From positions 558,001 through 622,000 of the forward strand of contig JASVEC010000015.1 in the NCBI GenBank assembly GCA_030770535.1: DNA of 64,000 nt, in the 5' to 3' direction. Source of the DNA: Batkoa obscura. Its lineage: Eukaryota; Entomophthoromycota; Entomophthoromycetes; Entomophthorales; Batkoaceae. Each line of letters opens with the position of its first letter. Positions within the stretch are counted from its first letter, which is position 1. The notes beneath the pieces are model-generated. The model was not told the DNA's origin, did no database searches, and saw only the letters and a list, made by a program, of their open reading frames with translations. The translations under genes and the position numbers were made by a program. Positions 55,590-64,000 of the stretch are shown here, piece after piece.

Positions 55590-55662
55590 TGATCCCGCCA
55601 GGGATCGAACCTGGAATCTTCTGTTCCGTAGACAGACGCCTTATCCATTGGGCCACGGGACC
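55590..55662 (-). tRNA. tRNA-Arg(ACG)
   Basis: A 73-nt cloverleaf on the minus strand. Acceptor GGTCCCG pairs with CGGGATC (one G-U), discriminator A. The anticodon arm TCTGT-CTACGGA-ACAGA gives ACG, read as ICG for CGU/CGC/CGA. The T-arm is CCAGG-TTCGATC-CCTGG. No intron. No close T-run terminator; the first T5 is about 40 nt downstream. Confidence 0.95.
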
Positions 55663-55715
55663 TTTTACCCTTTCTTGATTTAACTATAGTTATTTTTTAT
55701 ATAAATTTTTTTTTT

Positions 55716-55800
55716 TAAAAAATACATCCTTATATGGGGTTGTCTGAATTAGTTTCATTATTTTATCCAATTTAAATATTCTGTATTTTAAAAACTTCGC
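55716..55800 (+). mobile_element. Degenerate MITE junction
   Basis: A right end (AAAAAATACATCCTTATA) runs straight into a left end (TATGGGGTTGTCTGAA, then TTAGTTTCATTATTTTATCC), then the similarity fades. It looks like remnants of two abutting copies, as in the intact pair at 17.8-18.0 kb. Confidence 0.4.
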
Positions 55801-55932
55801 TTAAAGTTCTATAAAATCAAATCTTTTGTTAAAACAAAAGTACTCGGACACAGTTCTAAATCATTCTATTATAGTTTATACTGTAAGTTAGTTGAATTTC
55901 TACTAGATCTTAAATACATATTCTTATAAAAC

Positions 55933-56395
55933 TGTGAAATCTGGTACTCAGTGATTGGAGTCAAGAACAGCTATTGGCTGGTTGACTATGCTGTAAGTTG
56001 AAAGGTCTTAGTTTATATGACTAAGATAGACTTGAATTATGAAGAATGTCACATGATAAGCTACAGACTATGTGAGATAAATAGAATAGACAATACTAAT
56101 GTAAATCTACATAAAATACTATTAAGAAAACTCAGTGGCTTTATTAAATGTTCGAAATATCAGTGAATAATTCAGTTAAAAAGCCTTGAGCTATTATGTT
56201 TTAAAATCTCTTTTATACTCTGAAAAGTACCAATATCAAAATGAGAAGATAATATTCTTTGGGATGGAGCTAGAAATCCTCATAGCAAATTAAACTAAGA
56301 ACGTGGGATTGATTTTCTCTGAACTCGAGAACACAACAGCTTAGGGAATTGTTATGCTATAATTAACCATAGGACTGACAAAGCGATATTTCACA
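55933..56395 (-). mobile_element. LTR copy, - orientation (fossil)
   Basis: About 461 bp, homologous over its whole length to the solo LTR at 17035-17498, with the same TGTGAAAT/ATTTCACA ends, in minus orientation. The flanking bases on the two sides do not match as a target duplication. Its 5' end faces the 0.55-kb core to its right, and the copy at 56950 faces the same core from the other side. Confidence 0.7.
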
Positions 56396-56949
56396 GCATA
56401 TATATTACATAAATCTGTTTTTCTTGCTGGATTTTTGAAATTACTTGGTATATATTTAAAAAATGTTGACTTAGCTACTGCTTTATCTCTTAGATCATTA
56501 AAATATTTACTATATATCATTCTTCTACTTTTATTTAGTATATATTATCTAATGAATATTTGCTATCATTATTATTTTTATTAAATCTTGATGAAATAGT
56601 TGAATCATTTAGTAAATATTGTATAATAGTCTCAATTTGGCCATCTTTAATTTTTTTTGTATTTTTGATGATAGGTTGTAGTGTTGATATTTTATTGCTA
56701 TTATTACTTATTTTTGAATAATCATATTGATTTCTACTCATATCAAACCCAAAGCTCTTACATTCATCAAAAGAATATACTGAAGCTATAGTTGATAATA
56801 ACGCTACTTGTTGATTTTTATTTCCTGTTTCCCTCAAAGCACTACTTTTATACATTGCTTGCTTAAGTTTATTATTGTTGATAGTAAACTTTGATAATAT
56901 ATCTTTTCTTTGTTTTGTTTTATTATAAAATTTCATAAACTCTGGGTTG
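56396..56949 (-). mobile_element. Core between facing LTRs: broken mobile-type coding remnant
   Basis: The minus strand holds an open frame at 56535-56936 (133 codons; a GNKNQQVALLSTIASVY segment and a YLLNDSTISSRF segment). Between it and the left LTR is a further coding-like stretch with KSTFFKYIPSNFK and RKTDLCN wording. Both recall an uncharacterised transposase-like family seen in invertebrates and fungi. This is a recollection, not a search result. The region is broken and is bounded at both ends by LTR copies. It may be an older element interrupted by LTR insertions rather than the interior of the LTR element. Confidence 0.35.
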
Positions 56950-57411
56950 TGTGAAATATCGCTTTGTCAGTCCTATGGTTAATTATAGCATAACAATTCC
57001 CTAAGCTGTTGTGTTCTCGAGTTCAGAGAAAATCAATCCCACGTTCTTAGTTTAATTTGCTATGAGGATTTCTAGCTCCATCCCAAAGAATATTATCTTC
57101 TCATTTTGATATTGGTACTTTTCAGAGTATAAAAGAGATTTTAAAACATAATAGCTCAAGGCTTTTTAACTGAATTATTCACTGATATTTCGAACATTTA
57201 ATAAAGCCACTGAGTTTTCTTAATAGTATTTTATGTAGATTTACATTAGTATTGTCTATTCTATTTATCTCACATAGTCTGTAGCTTATCATGTGACATT
57301 CTTCATAATTCAAGTCTATCTTAGTCATATAAACTAAGACCTTTCAACTTACAGCATAGTCAACCAGCCAATAGCTGTTCTTGACTCCAATCACTGAGTA
57401 CCAGATTTCAC
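56950..57411 (+). mobile_element. LTR copy, + orientation (fossil)
   Basis: About 461 bp, closely similar to 55933-56395 but inverted relative to it, with internal TATAAAAG and AATAAA in the same positions. No clear target duplication. Together with 55933-56395 it brackets 0.55 kb in a head-to-head arrangement, which is not how LTRs flank a normal retroelement. Confidence 0.7.
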
Positions 57412-57471
57412 GTCATTATATTAAAACATGTATATTCTTCAATTTTTTATTATTTTCATCTTTATCATTTT

Positions 57472-57909
57472 TGTGAAATACCGCTTTGTCAGCTCTATAA
57501 TTGATTATAATATAACAATCACTTAAATTGCTCTATTCTTGGTTCAGATACAATCAATCATAAACCTTTTATTTTGATTTACTGCGAGAATTTCTAACTT
57601 CACATTGCAAAGAATATATTCTCTCGTTTTAATATCCATACTTGTCAGGCCATGAAAGAGATTCTTCAACATAATAACTTGAGGCTTTTTAACTGAATTA
57701 TCCCTTGATATCTCGTACCTTTGATAAACCCACTAAATCTTTCTGATAGTATTGCCTGTTGTATTTGTCTTACATAGCCCATAGCCTATTATGTCCTATT
57801 CTTCATAATTCAAGCTTATCTTAGTTACATAAATTAAGACCTTTCGATTTGTAACTAGTCAATCAAGCAAAAACTCCTTTTGACTCTGGTTGCTGAGTGC
57901 TAGATTTCA
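57472..57909 (+). mobile_element. LTR copy, + orientation, oldest of the set (fossil)
   Basis: About 437 bp, clearly more diverged than the other three copies but alignable from the GTGAAATACCGCTTTGTCAG start to the TAGATTTCAT end. It lies 60 bp to the right of the previous copy in the same orientation. No internal region and no target duplication visible. Confidence 0.6.
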
Positions 57910-58184
57910 TATTGTATATAATTTATTAATTATCAGTTTTACCTAGAATTTTAATATTATAAGTAAGAATTATTTTTATATAAAATATAATATTTTATAT
58001 AAATTAAATTTTAAACTTTATTTGTATTTTTACTTTTTTATTATAAATTTTTCTTTGTTTTTTTTAGCTATATTAAATAGTATAATATGAATGTTTGTCT
58101 TTTTTATTTATGCTCATTTTCAGTACAATTTTTTATTATATAATTATTAACTAAAACTTTCAAAAATTGTTTGTCATTGTTATA
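57910..58184. other. A+T-rich spacer
   Basis: Nothing recognised. Confidence 0.4.
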
Positions 58185-58290
58185 TATATGAGAATATTTT
58201 TTGACTTCATTACTTTTTCTATCTTCAAGCACTATTTGAGTGGAAAAATTGTTAGTAAAATTGTTAAACACAAAAATACATCCCCATATA
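58185..58290 (+). mobile_element. TA-target MITE, + orientation
   Basis: Left end TATATGAGAATATTTTTTGA, right end AAATACATCCCCATATA. The 97-codon plus-strand frame beginning at 58167 is this element and its flank, not a gene. Confidence 0.8.
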
Positions 58291-58817
58291 ATACATTAAT
58301 TTTTACTCTTAATTTACTTTTAGGAACTTTTTTAATAGTTATATATTATTTATTCAATAAATATTTATATAAACTACTTATAATAATAAAAACCAAAATT
58401 TTTAATTATTATAAAACTTTACTTTATGTTCAAATTCTAATTTATTTAAAACTTTTTTAATGTATAAATGTATTTATTATTATTAAAACAAAAAAACATA
58501 ATATAGTATAGTTTTTTTTATTAATCGCTTTTATAATTGTACAGTTATTTTTGATCTAATTTAAGAAATTAAACTAAATTTGATAGTTAAAAAAGTTGCT
58601 AAGGAAGCTTTTTCAAATGAATTAATTATTTTGGGTCAGCACTTTATTTTTAGAAAAGCCCTATAAAGCGCAATTATAATGCTTTAGTTTAAATGTGTAT
58701 GAGCATTTGGAATTTGTATTTGTCACTATTATATTTTTGCTTCAATTAAAATCTGAAATAAAAACTTGAAAATGCCAATCTATGTTTAAATTAAATAATA
58801 ATAATTATGATATTGAC
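58291..58817. other. A+T-rich spacer between two MITEs
   Basis: Nothing recognised. Confidence 0.4.
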
Positions 58818-58925
58818 TATCTGGAGATGTTTTTTTTGGCTTCACTACTTTTTCCATCTTTTAAGCGCGCTATTTAAGTGGAAAGATTGTTAGTAAAATT
58901 CTTAAATATAAAAATACATCCCCAT
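58818..58925 (+). mobile_element. TA-target MITE, + orientation, near-intact
   Basis: Left end TATCTGGAGATGTTTTTTTT, core AAGCGCGCTATTTAAGTGGA with an extra GC, right end AAATACATCCCCATTT. Confidence 0.8.
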
Positions 58926-59394
58926 TTGTATCAAACTATCTAATGTTTGCTTAGTAGGATTACGTAGGTATTTTTCATATCATCAAGTAGCTTATATAAT
59001 GTTAAATAGCAAATTGATTATTAGATTTCATTTAAATACATCTAAAAACTGTACAAATAGTCTTGAAGCTTCTAAAATATTACTTTAATAGTAAAAAAGG
59101 TAATTTATTTCAACTAAAAAAACATAATATTTTAGTTTTACAAAATTAATAATCAACCTTAGTTGAAATTAATTATAATTCATCACTCCTTCTTACTTTT
59201 ATTAATATTCAAAAATTAGCATATGACGTTTTTAATTATATCAATACTTATCATAAATAATCCTATCTATGATATAATTTATTAATAATGTCTCAGTATA
59301 CTACCTATAATCCTATCTCTAAGCAATTCATTGTATTTTAATGCCGATTTATAGGTTCTACAATATTCTCACCAAATAAAGAAAGGTATAAGAA

Positions 59395-59471
59395 TATCTA
59401 TTAAAAATTTTACAATTTTTTCGATAACATTTAAAAAATGAAAGTGATGAAATCAGAAATACCACCATATT
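59395..59471 (-). mobile_element. MITE fragment, - orientation
   Basis: Keeps AAAAATTTTACAATTTTTTC, then AAAAAATGAAAGTGATGAAA and a worn TACCACCATATT end. The core and left end are lost. It lies about 250 bp behind the stop of the PTP gene. Confidence 0.5.
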
Positions 59472-59716
59472 TTGAGCTCAAACTGTATAAGCCATTTTTT
59501 CAAGAACCCAGAAAATCGACTAAGTTCTAGAAATAAGTAATATTTGAAAAGTGTAAAGCTAAGTAATAAAAACAATAATAGTAAAGCACTTAACCATAAA
59601 ATAAAATTTTATTTTATTATTAACTTTAATGAAAACTCAATTTATTTAATATCATAAATGAAATAGAAAAAATAAGGGGACCTAATTAAATTAGATAAAT
59701 ATAATGTAAAAAATTA

Positions 59717-61845
59717 TTAAAACGGGAAGCCATTCCCATTAGGAGTTGAAACACCAGCAATACTTGAAGAAGGTATTGAAAAATAGTCGCCATTATTAGT
59801 AATAGTCGAAGGCGAAAAGTAGGAATCTATTCCTTGTTTAATCATTGGGGTTACCATTTCAAGTGGGGTAAAATCTAAGTGCCTTAAACTTGGGCATAAT
59901 CCAGAAAGATCCCCACAGCGTCGATCCGAAAGTAAATACCATATTAGTGTCTCATAAATAAGTACTAATTGACGATGGGTTTGTACCATGGATATTCTTT
60001 GATCACGAAACGATTCTACTATATGGTAAACAATATCTGGGTAACCAGAAAATAAATTGAAATCTAGTGCCGCTATGGAACTATCTATTGCACAAAATGC
60101 ACCGGTTCTGCCACAACCTGCACTACAATGTACTATCATTGGTCCAACATTATCAAATCTTGCTTCTGCCATTGTTTGAAGATGACGAGTTAAATTTCTT
60201 ACTCTTAATAGGGTAGTTGGCTCTGCTGGGACCCCAAAATCAGGCCATCCAAGATAATGGACTTGCATAATAATCATTGGTTCACAATGACGGTCACTTC
60301 TTGATAATAAAAATTTACGAAGTTGGATTAATCCAGTGTTGGTACATTCTTCTTCTTGTAGATTTTTAACTACAAATTTTCCAAATGATACAGATTGTCC
60401 TGGAACATCTGGCCAATAACGATGGCATCGGATTCTACCGCCTTCGTACTCTTTTGTCAACATTGCTATAACTCGAGTGTTGTTTTGCCATATTAATTGC
60501 CAAAAATCTTCAAATGTAGCCGGAAGTGGTCCTTGGGTTGCGATATAATTATTGTTAGTAATAGATTCAGTAATTAAGCTAGCGTTAATATAATCTGATT
60601 CTGGGGCACTATAATCTACAAGCTTAATTCTTGAATTTTCATAAGGCCAGATGTTCATATATCGATTCTTGTGCCCTTTTTCTATACCTGCACTCACACT
60701 GTATGGGTTATTATGAGCACCTTTACCGGTTTTAGTTAATGAATATAATCTTTTCTGTTCCGAAACATCTAATTTCTATAAAATGGTCAGGTTATAAATA
60801 ATGACTAAATTTAAATTACTTCAAAAAGTTCTGCAATTGCTTTTTCTCCATGATCTTTTTCAATCATTTTTTGTAAAAAGGCAGGTAAAGTTGAAGCACA
60901 TTGACCAAAGGAATTAACGTCTGGAATCGGCATTTGAATTGGTATCTTTTCGGCACTGCTTGAAGTAGCAGTATTGTATTGTCTTAAGCAATTGAAAAAT
61001 TGCTGATTATAATTGTCAACAGAAGCAGAGGTGACAGAAGCAGTAGTAGCAGTTGTAGTTAATGGTCCTAATGAATTTAGTGAAAGGGATGGTTTTTTAA
61101 TAGAGTTTTTGATTAATGGCCCTGAGCTAGCGCATACGAGTGAAGGAAAAGAAGATTGAAATTCTTTGAATCCACCTAGTTTAACCCAAAGTTAGTTTAA
61201 AGTCGATTGTATTAGTAATGAATTACCTTTAACCCAATAGAACTCAGGTCTAGTTCCTGACTCTATCAATCTTTTTGACAAATTATAAAATTGCGATTCA
61301 TTGCTTAACACCTTTGAGTTAGCATCCATGAATATAATTGATTGATAACATTTCCAGTTTTTTAATAACTCTTTTTGTTCTTCTACAATAATGGAGTTGA
61401 GCATGTGAGAAATATCAAAATTATCCTCTTTAATAATGGTTGAAGACATGAATATATTAATTGACTTAAGTATTTTACATTTTGCATATAACATTGTTGG
61501 ACGAGTATCAATAATTAAACTATTAGCTATTTCATTTGAGCTTATTAAATTTGCGAGTTCTTGACATTGTATTTCATTTATTTGTTGCTTATCACTATTA
61601 TCTGAACTTATACTTGAATAACGAGAGCTTTTGTCTTCTATTTCCATAGGATTGAAGCTACTTTGATTAGGGTAGGGTGTTTTTGGATAATTATTATCAT
61701 TATTTAATCGAACTTTAGTAGTTCCACTTTGCTGTTCAAAAGGGTTAGTTTGGAATTTGATGGAAGGGGAACGATTAGGCGAAGCAGTAAAAAAAGAAGG
61801 TTGTTCAGGTAGTTTAATAGAAGTTGGCTTAAACGATATTTTCAT
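59717..61845 (-). CDS. Rhodanese-PTP protein tyrosine phosphatase (MAPK phosphatase type)
   Basis: Exons 61227-61845, 60820-61175 and 59717-60775 give 677 residues. The N-terminal 90 residues are Ser/Pro/Asn-rich and contain an NRSPS-type phosphorylatable stretch. A rhodanese/CH2 domain lies at about 92-225 (LIIDTRPTMLYAKCKI, then SIIFMDANS, then FYWVKGGFKEF). The catalytic loop position has Asp-Ala where active rhodaneses have Cys, so it is a docking module, as in Cdc25-like MAPK phosphatases. A linker leads to a classical PTP domain (about 355-630) with YIATQGPLPATFEDFW, the WPD loop in YLGWPDFGVP and the P-loop VHCSAGCGRTGAF (catalytic Cys about 542). The layout matches Ptp2/Ptp3 of yeast and Pyp1/Pyp2 of fission yeast, which switch off stress MAP kinases. 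Intron 1 splits the rhodanese domain. Confidence 0.85.
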
Positions 61846-63230
61846 TTTAAAGTTAAGCTAATAAGGTGGGAAACAATAAAAATAAAATAGTTTTAAAATT
61901 TATTAAAACGGAAGTAGCAATTAGTTTTTATATAATAAATTAATTTAAATGATTTCAGGTGCTTAAACAGTGATCTAAGTTTGATGTAACTTCATTGGCT
62001 GATGCAGTTGCCATGATCGATTTAATTGGAAGAGAGTTGGATTAAATGCAATTCTAGATTTGTGAATCCTACTAAAACTAGGTTTTAATTTGAGGCTATA
62101 TGAATTGAATTTAGCGTATATGATATAATCCCTACATTTATTGGTCAGTAAATACGGTGGTTAATAAAATTATTTCATTTATCGACTTGATAATGAAATC
62201 ATAGGTTAAAAACTAGGGTTATTTTTAACATTTTAATATATTATGGATCTTTTTATACTCTTGATATTAAATTTTTAGCTTAAAAGATGGCAGTTAAATA
62301 AAAATATTATATATCATATGGGTTATATAATATTAAAACCTTAACTTTTGTTTTATGAAAACTAAACTATAAATAATTTGAAATATGTTTCTATCTATGG
62401 ATCTTAATTTATTAGTTATATAATTGTACATAAAAAACGAGTTTTTTAAAAGGGATGACTTGTTTTTTCTTTGTAAAAATATTAAGTAATAAAAATTATT
62501 ACAAAAAACATTAGATAAAACAAATATCTTAATAATCTTTGTAAACTATAAAATTTTAACTTCAGATATTAAAAAGTTAATTTATGGTCAATTTTGTTAT
62601 GTAAAACATACTCTATTTGTTTTAATACCATTATTTTGAATTTAAAAATAGAGTTCCCTCCACATCATTCTTTTCATTATGAATATAAAGTAATAATAGG
62701 AATTACATTCCGCTCCATTGTGAAAAGTAAATAAACTTTATTCCTAATAGCAAGCCAGTTTTGATTCACAAATACCTTATTCCAAAGTATTATCACAGTC
62801 ACTATCAATTAAGGTTCTATACCTATTAAATTTTTATAATATTATAATTAAAATTTCTATTTCTTCGTAATTATGTAAAATTAACAGTATTATTTCTCAC
62901 ATTTTCCTGCCTCTTTATCTATATTTGATTTTAAGGGTAAACTACATATAAAGACAACTTTCTTTCTCAAAGATTTGAAATGTTATATTCCTTAGCCTAA
63001 TAAGTCTAAATTATTTCATTGTGGATACTATATTTGATATAAAACCGATTGATGTTCTAACATTGCATTCATTGTATTTTGGGCTATAATTCGATCTAAA
63101 TTTAAAAATTATTTTAAATTAATTTTACCATATAATAATAGATCTAAATACTATAATGAAGAATAGTAGTTTTAACATTTGTATTATAATACTTTTCTTA
63201 ATGCAATGAATTTTAAAAGTGGAAACAACG
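61846..63230. other. Intergenic A+T-rich DNA
   Basis: No gene recognised; it includes the upstream region of the PTP gene. Confidence 0.4.
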
Positions 63231-63334
63231 AATGGGGGTATATTTTTTTTGTTTAAGAATTTTACAACAAACTTTCCACACAAATAGCACTTAAAGGATG
63301 GAAAAAGTGATCAATCCAAAAAAACATCCCCAAA
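63231..63334 (-). mobile_element. TA-target MITE, - orientation
   Basis: AATGGGGGTATATTTTTTTT at the left, AAAAAAACATCCCCA at the right, core CACAAATAGCACTTAAAGG. It ends about 110 bp from the stop of the gene at the right edge. Confidence 0.8.
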
Positions 63335-63442
63335 TAATAACTATATGAAAAAACGGATAAAAACTGTAAAACTTCATACCATTTTTATATAATATATAAG
63401 ATATATCTTACTAATATATATGATTTTATTGAAAACAAAATA

Positions 63443-64000
63443 TTAATTTCTAAAACCAGAATCCAAAGTATAAGTAAACTTTTGTTGTTTACCAAGTTCT
63501 AAATCATCATCACTATAATCATCAATATTTAAATGGCCTGCCAAAGGGTGATTTGGATGTAATTTAGAGGAAGCAAATGAATTATTTGCTGAATCAAGTA
63601 AATAAAATTTATCTTGTTTGCTAGAACTTGGTTGACTATTTTGAGTAGAATAGGTATTCTTATTAATACTAGGAAAGCGTGAAATGATGCTATGAGTAAC
63701 TTTAGGTGGTAACCTTTTTTTGTAGCGACGGAATAATATATAAGCAATAGTTAGGACAGCAGCTATAACTACTATAGAGATAGCTAATTTTATGCCAACA
63801 GATAAACCTTTATTTGCATCTAGATTTCCATTACCAAAAATTAAACCGGAACTAGGATCAGGCTCATCAAATGATAGATAACCATTAGGAGCGATAGTAC
63901 ATTGTGAAGGCTCAAATGTGGTTTTTGATGTATTACAATTATCATCGTCGTATAAATAGCTAAGTTTTCCTTCTGATAAATTTAATAACCAAATTGCAGA
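63443..64000 (-). CDS. Single-pass membrane protein, C-terminal part (runs off window)
   Basis: The minus-strand frame is open from the right edge to the stop at 63443: 185 residues with no start in the window. The extracellular side carries Cys in DDNCNTSK and PSQCTIAPN, with an N-glycosylation-type NTS nearby. One membrane helix follows (GIKLAISIVVIAAVLTIAYI) with a stop-transfer RRYKKR. The cytosolic tail of about 100 residues is Ser/Asn-rich with an acidic IDDYSDDDLELG. The layout is that of a type I surface or vacuolar protein. The domain to the right is needed to name it. The frame at 63529-63747 is a shadow. Confidence 0.7.
   Translation of the reverse strand, partial: SAIWLLNLSEGKLSYLYDDDNCNTSKTTFEPSQCTIAPNGYLSFDEPDPSSGLIFGNGNLDANKGLSVGIKLAISIVVIAAVLTIAYILFRRYKKRLPPKVTHSIISRFPSINKNTYSTQNSQPSSSKQDKFYLLDSANNSFASSKLHPNHPLAGHLNIDDYSDDDLELGKQQKFTYTLDSGFRN

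Noticed and set aside
7703-63334. CRISPR-like array from the repeated short elements
   Set aside because: Copies are dispersed, in both orientations and flanked by TA, with no regular spacers; this is eukaryotic DNA and the pattern is a MITE family.

Overview
The window is very A+T-rich (roughly three quarters A+T by eye) eukaryotic DNA with small GT...AG introns (about 45 to 180 bp), compact genes and RNA polymerase III tRNA genes. The gene content is fungal: a Som1-type inner-membrane-peptidase subunit, CKS1, a cytochrome c heme lyase with CP motifs, a Vps17-like PX-BAR retromer subunit, a rhodanese-PTP phosphatase, OCH1-like GT32 glycosyltransferases and a protein with two DUF8032-like domains. 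The DUF8032-like protein, the secreted trypsins and the base composition suggest an early-diverging ('zygomycete') fungus, perhaps of the Conidiobolus type. That placement is inference; no rRNA gene is present to settle it.

Layout. 1-11 kb: one Myb/SANT-like regulator (3059-3994), then about 7 kb of gene-poor DNA with small inverted-repeat elements. 11-19 kb: a GT32 gene with an N-terminal intron, two tandem four-helix membrane proteins (TVP15/COPI-associated type), a solo LTR, a cluster of MITEs and a GT32 pseudogene. 19.5-23.1 kb: compact housekeeping block with SOM1-like, CKS1 (19-nt micro-exon), a short Hbs1/Ski7-like protein, tRNA-Ser(GCU) and the DUF8032-like gene. 24-25 kb: intronless GT32. 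27.7-32.9 kb: second compact block with an Sbp1-like RRM-RGG-RRM protein, cytochrome c heme lyase (a MITE sits in its second intron), a PAP2 lipid phosphatase in six exons and another GT32. 34.8-38.1 kb: a decayed and an intact GT32. 40.8-49.4 kb: two secreted trypsin-like proteases in opposite orientation, with the second Myb/SANT-like gene between them. 51-54.2 kb: a COMM-like coding island, VPS17-like and low-molecular-weight PTP. 55-58 kb: tRNA-Arg(ACG) and a nest of three LTR copies around a decayed mobile-type coding core. 59.7-64 kb: rhodanese-PTP phosphatase and the C-terminal part of a single-pass membrane protein running off the right edge.

Three themes tie the window together. (1) One short MITE family (about 100 bp, TA targets, nested inverted repeats) occurs about 21 times nearly full length plus several fragments, roughly one copy per 3 kb. 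(2) A GT32 family is under local birth and death: four apparently intact genes and two pseudogenes, in two structural types (one intron behind the signal anchor, or intronless). (3) The two trypsins are identical by eye over about 520 bp and again over about 76 bp, but differ sharply in the segments carrying S1-pocket residues. This is a mosaic best explained by gene conversion with the specificity segments kept apart.

Coordinates of spliced genes are hand-derived from splice consensus, reading frame and protein conservation. No search or alignment program was run.
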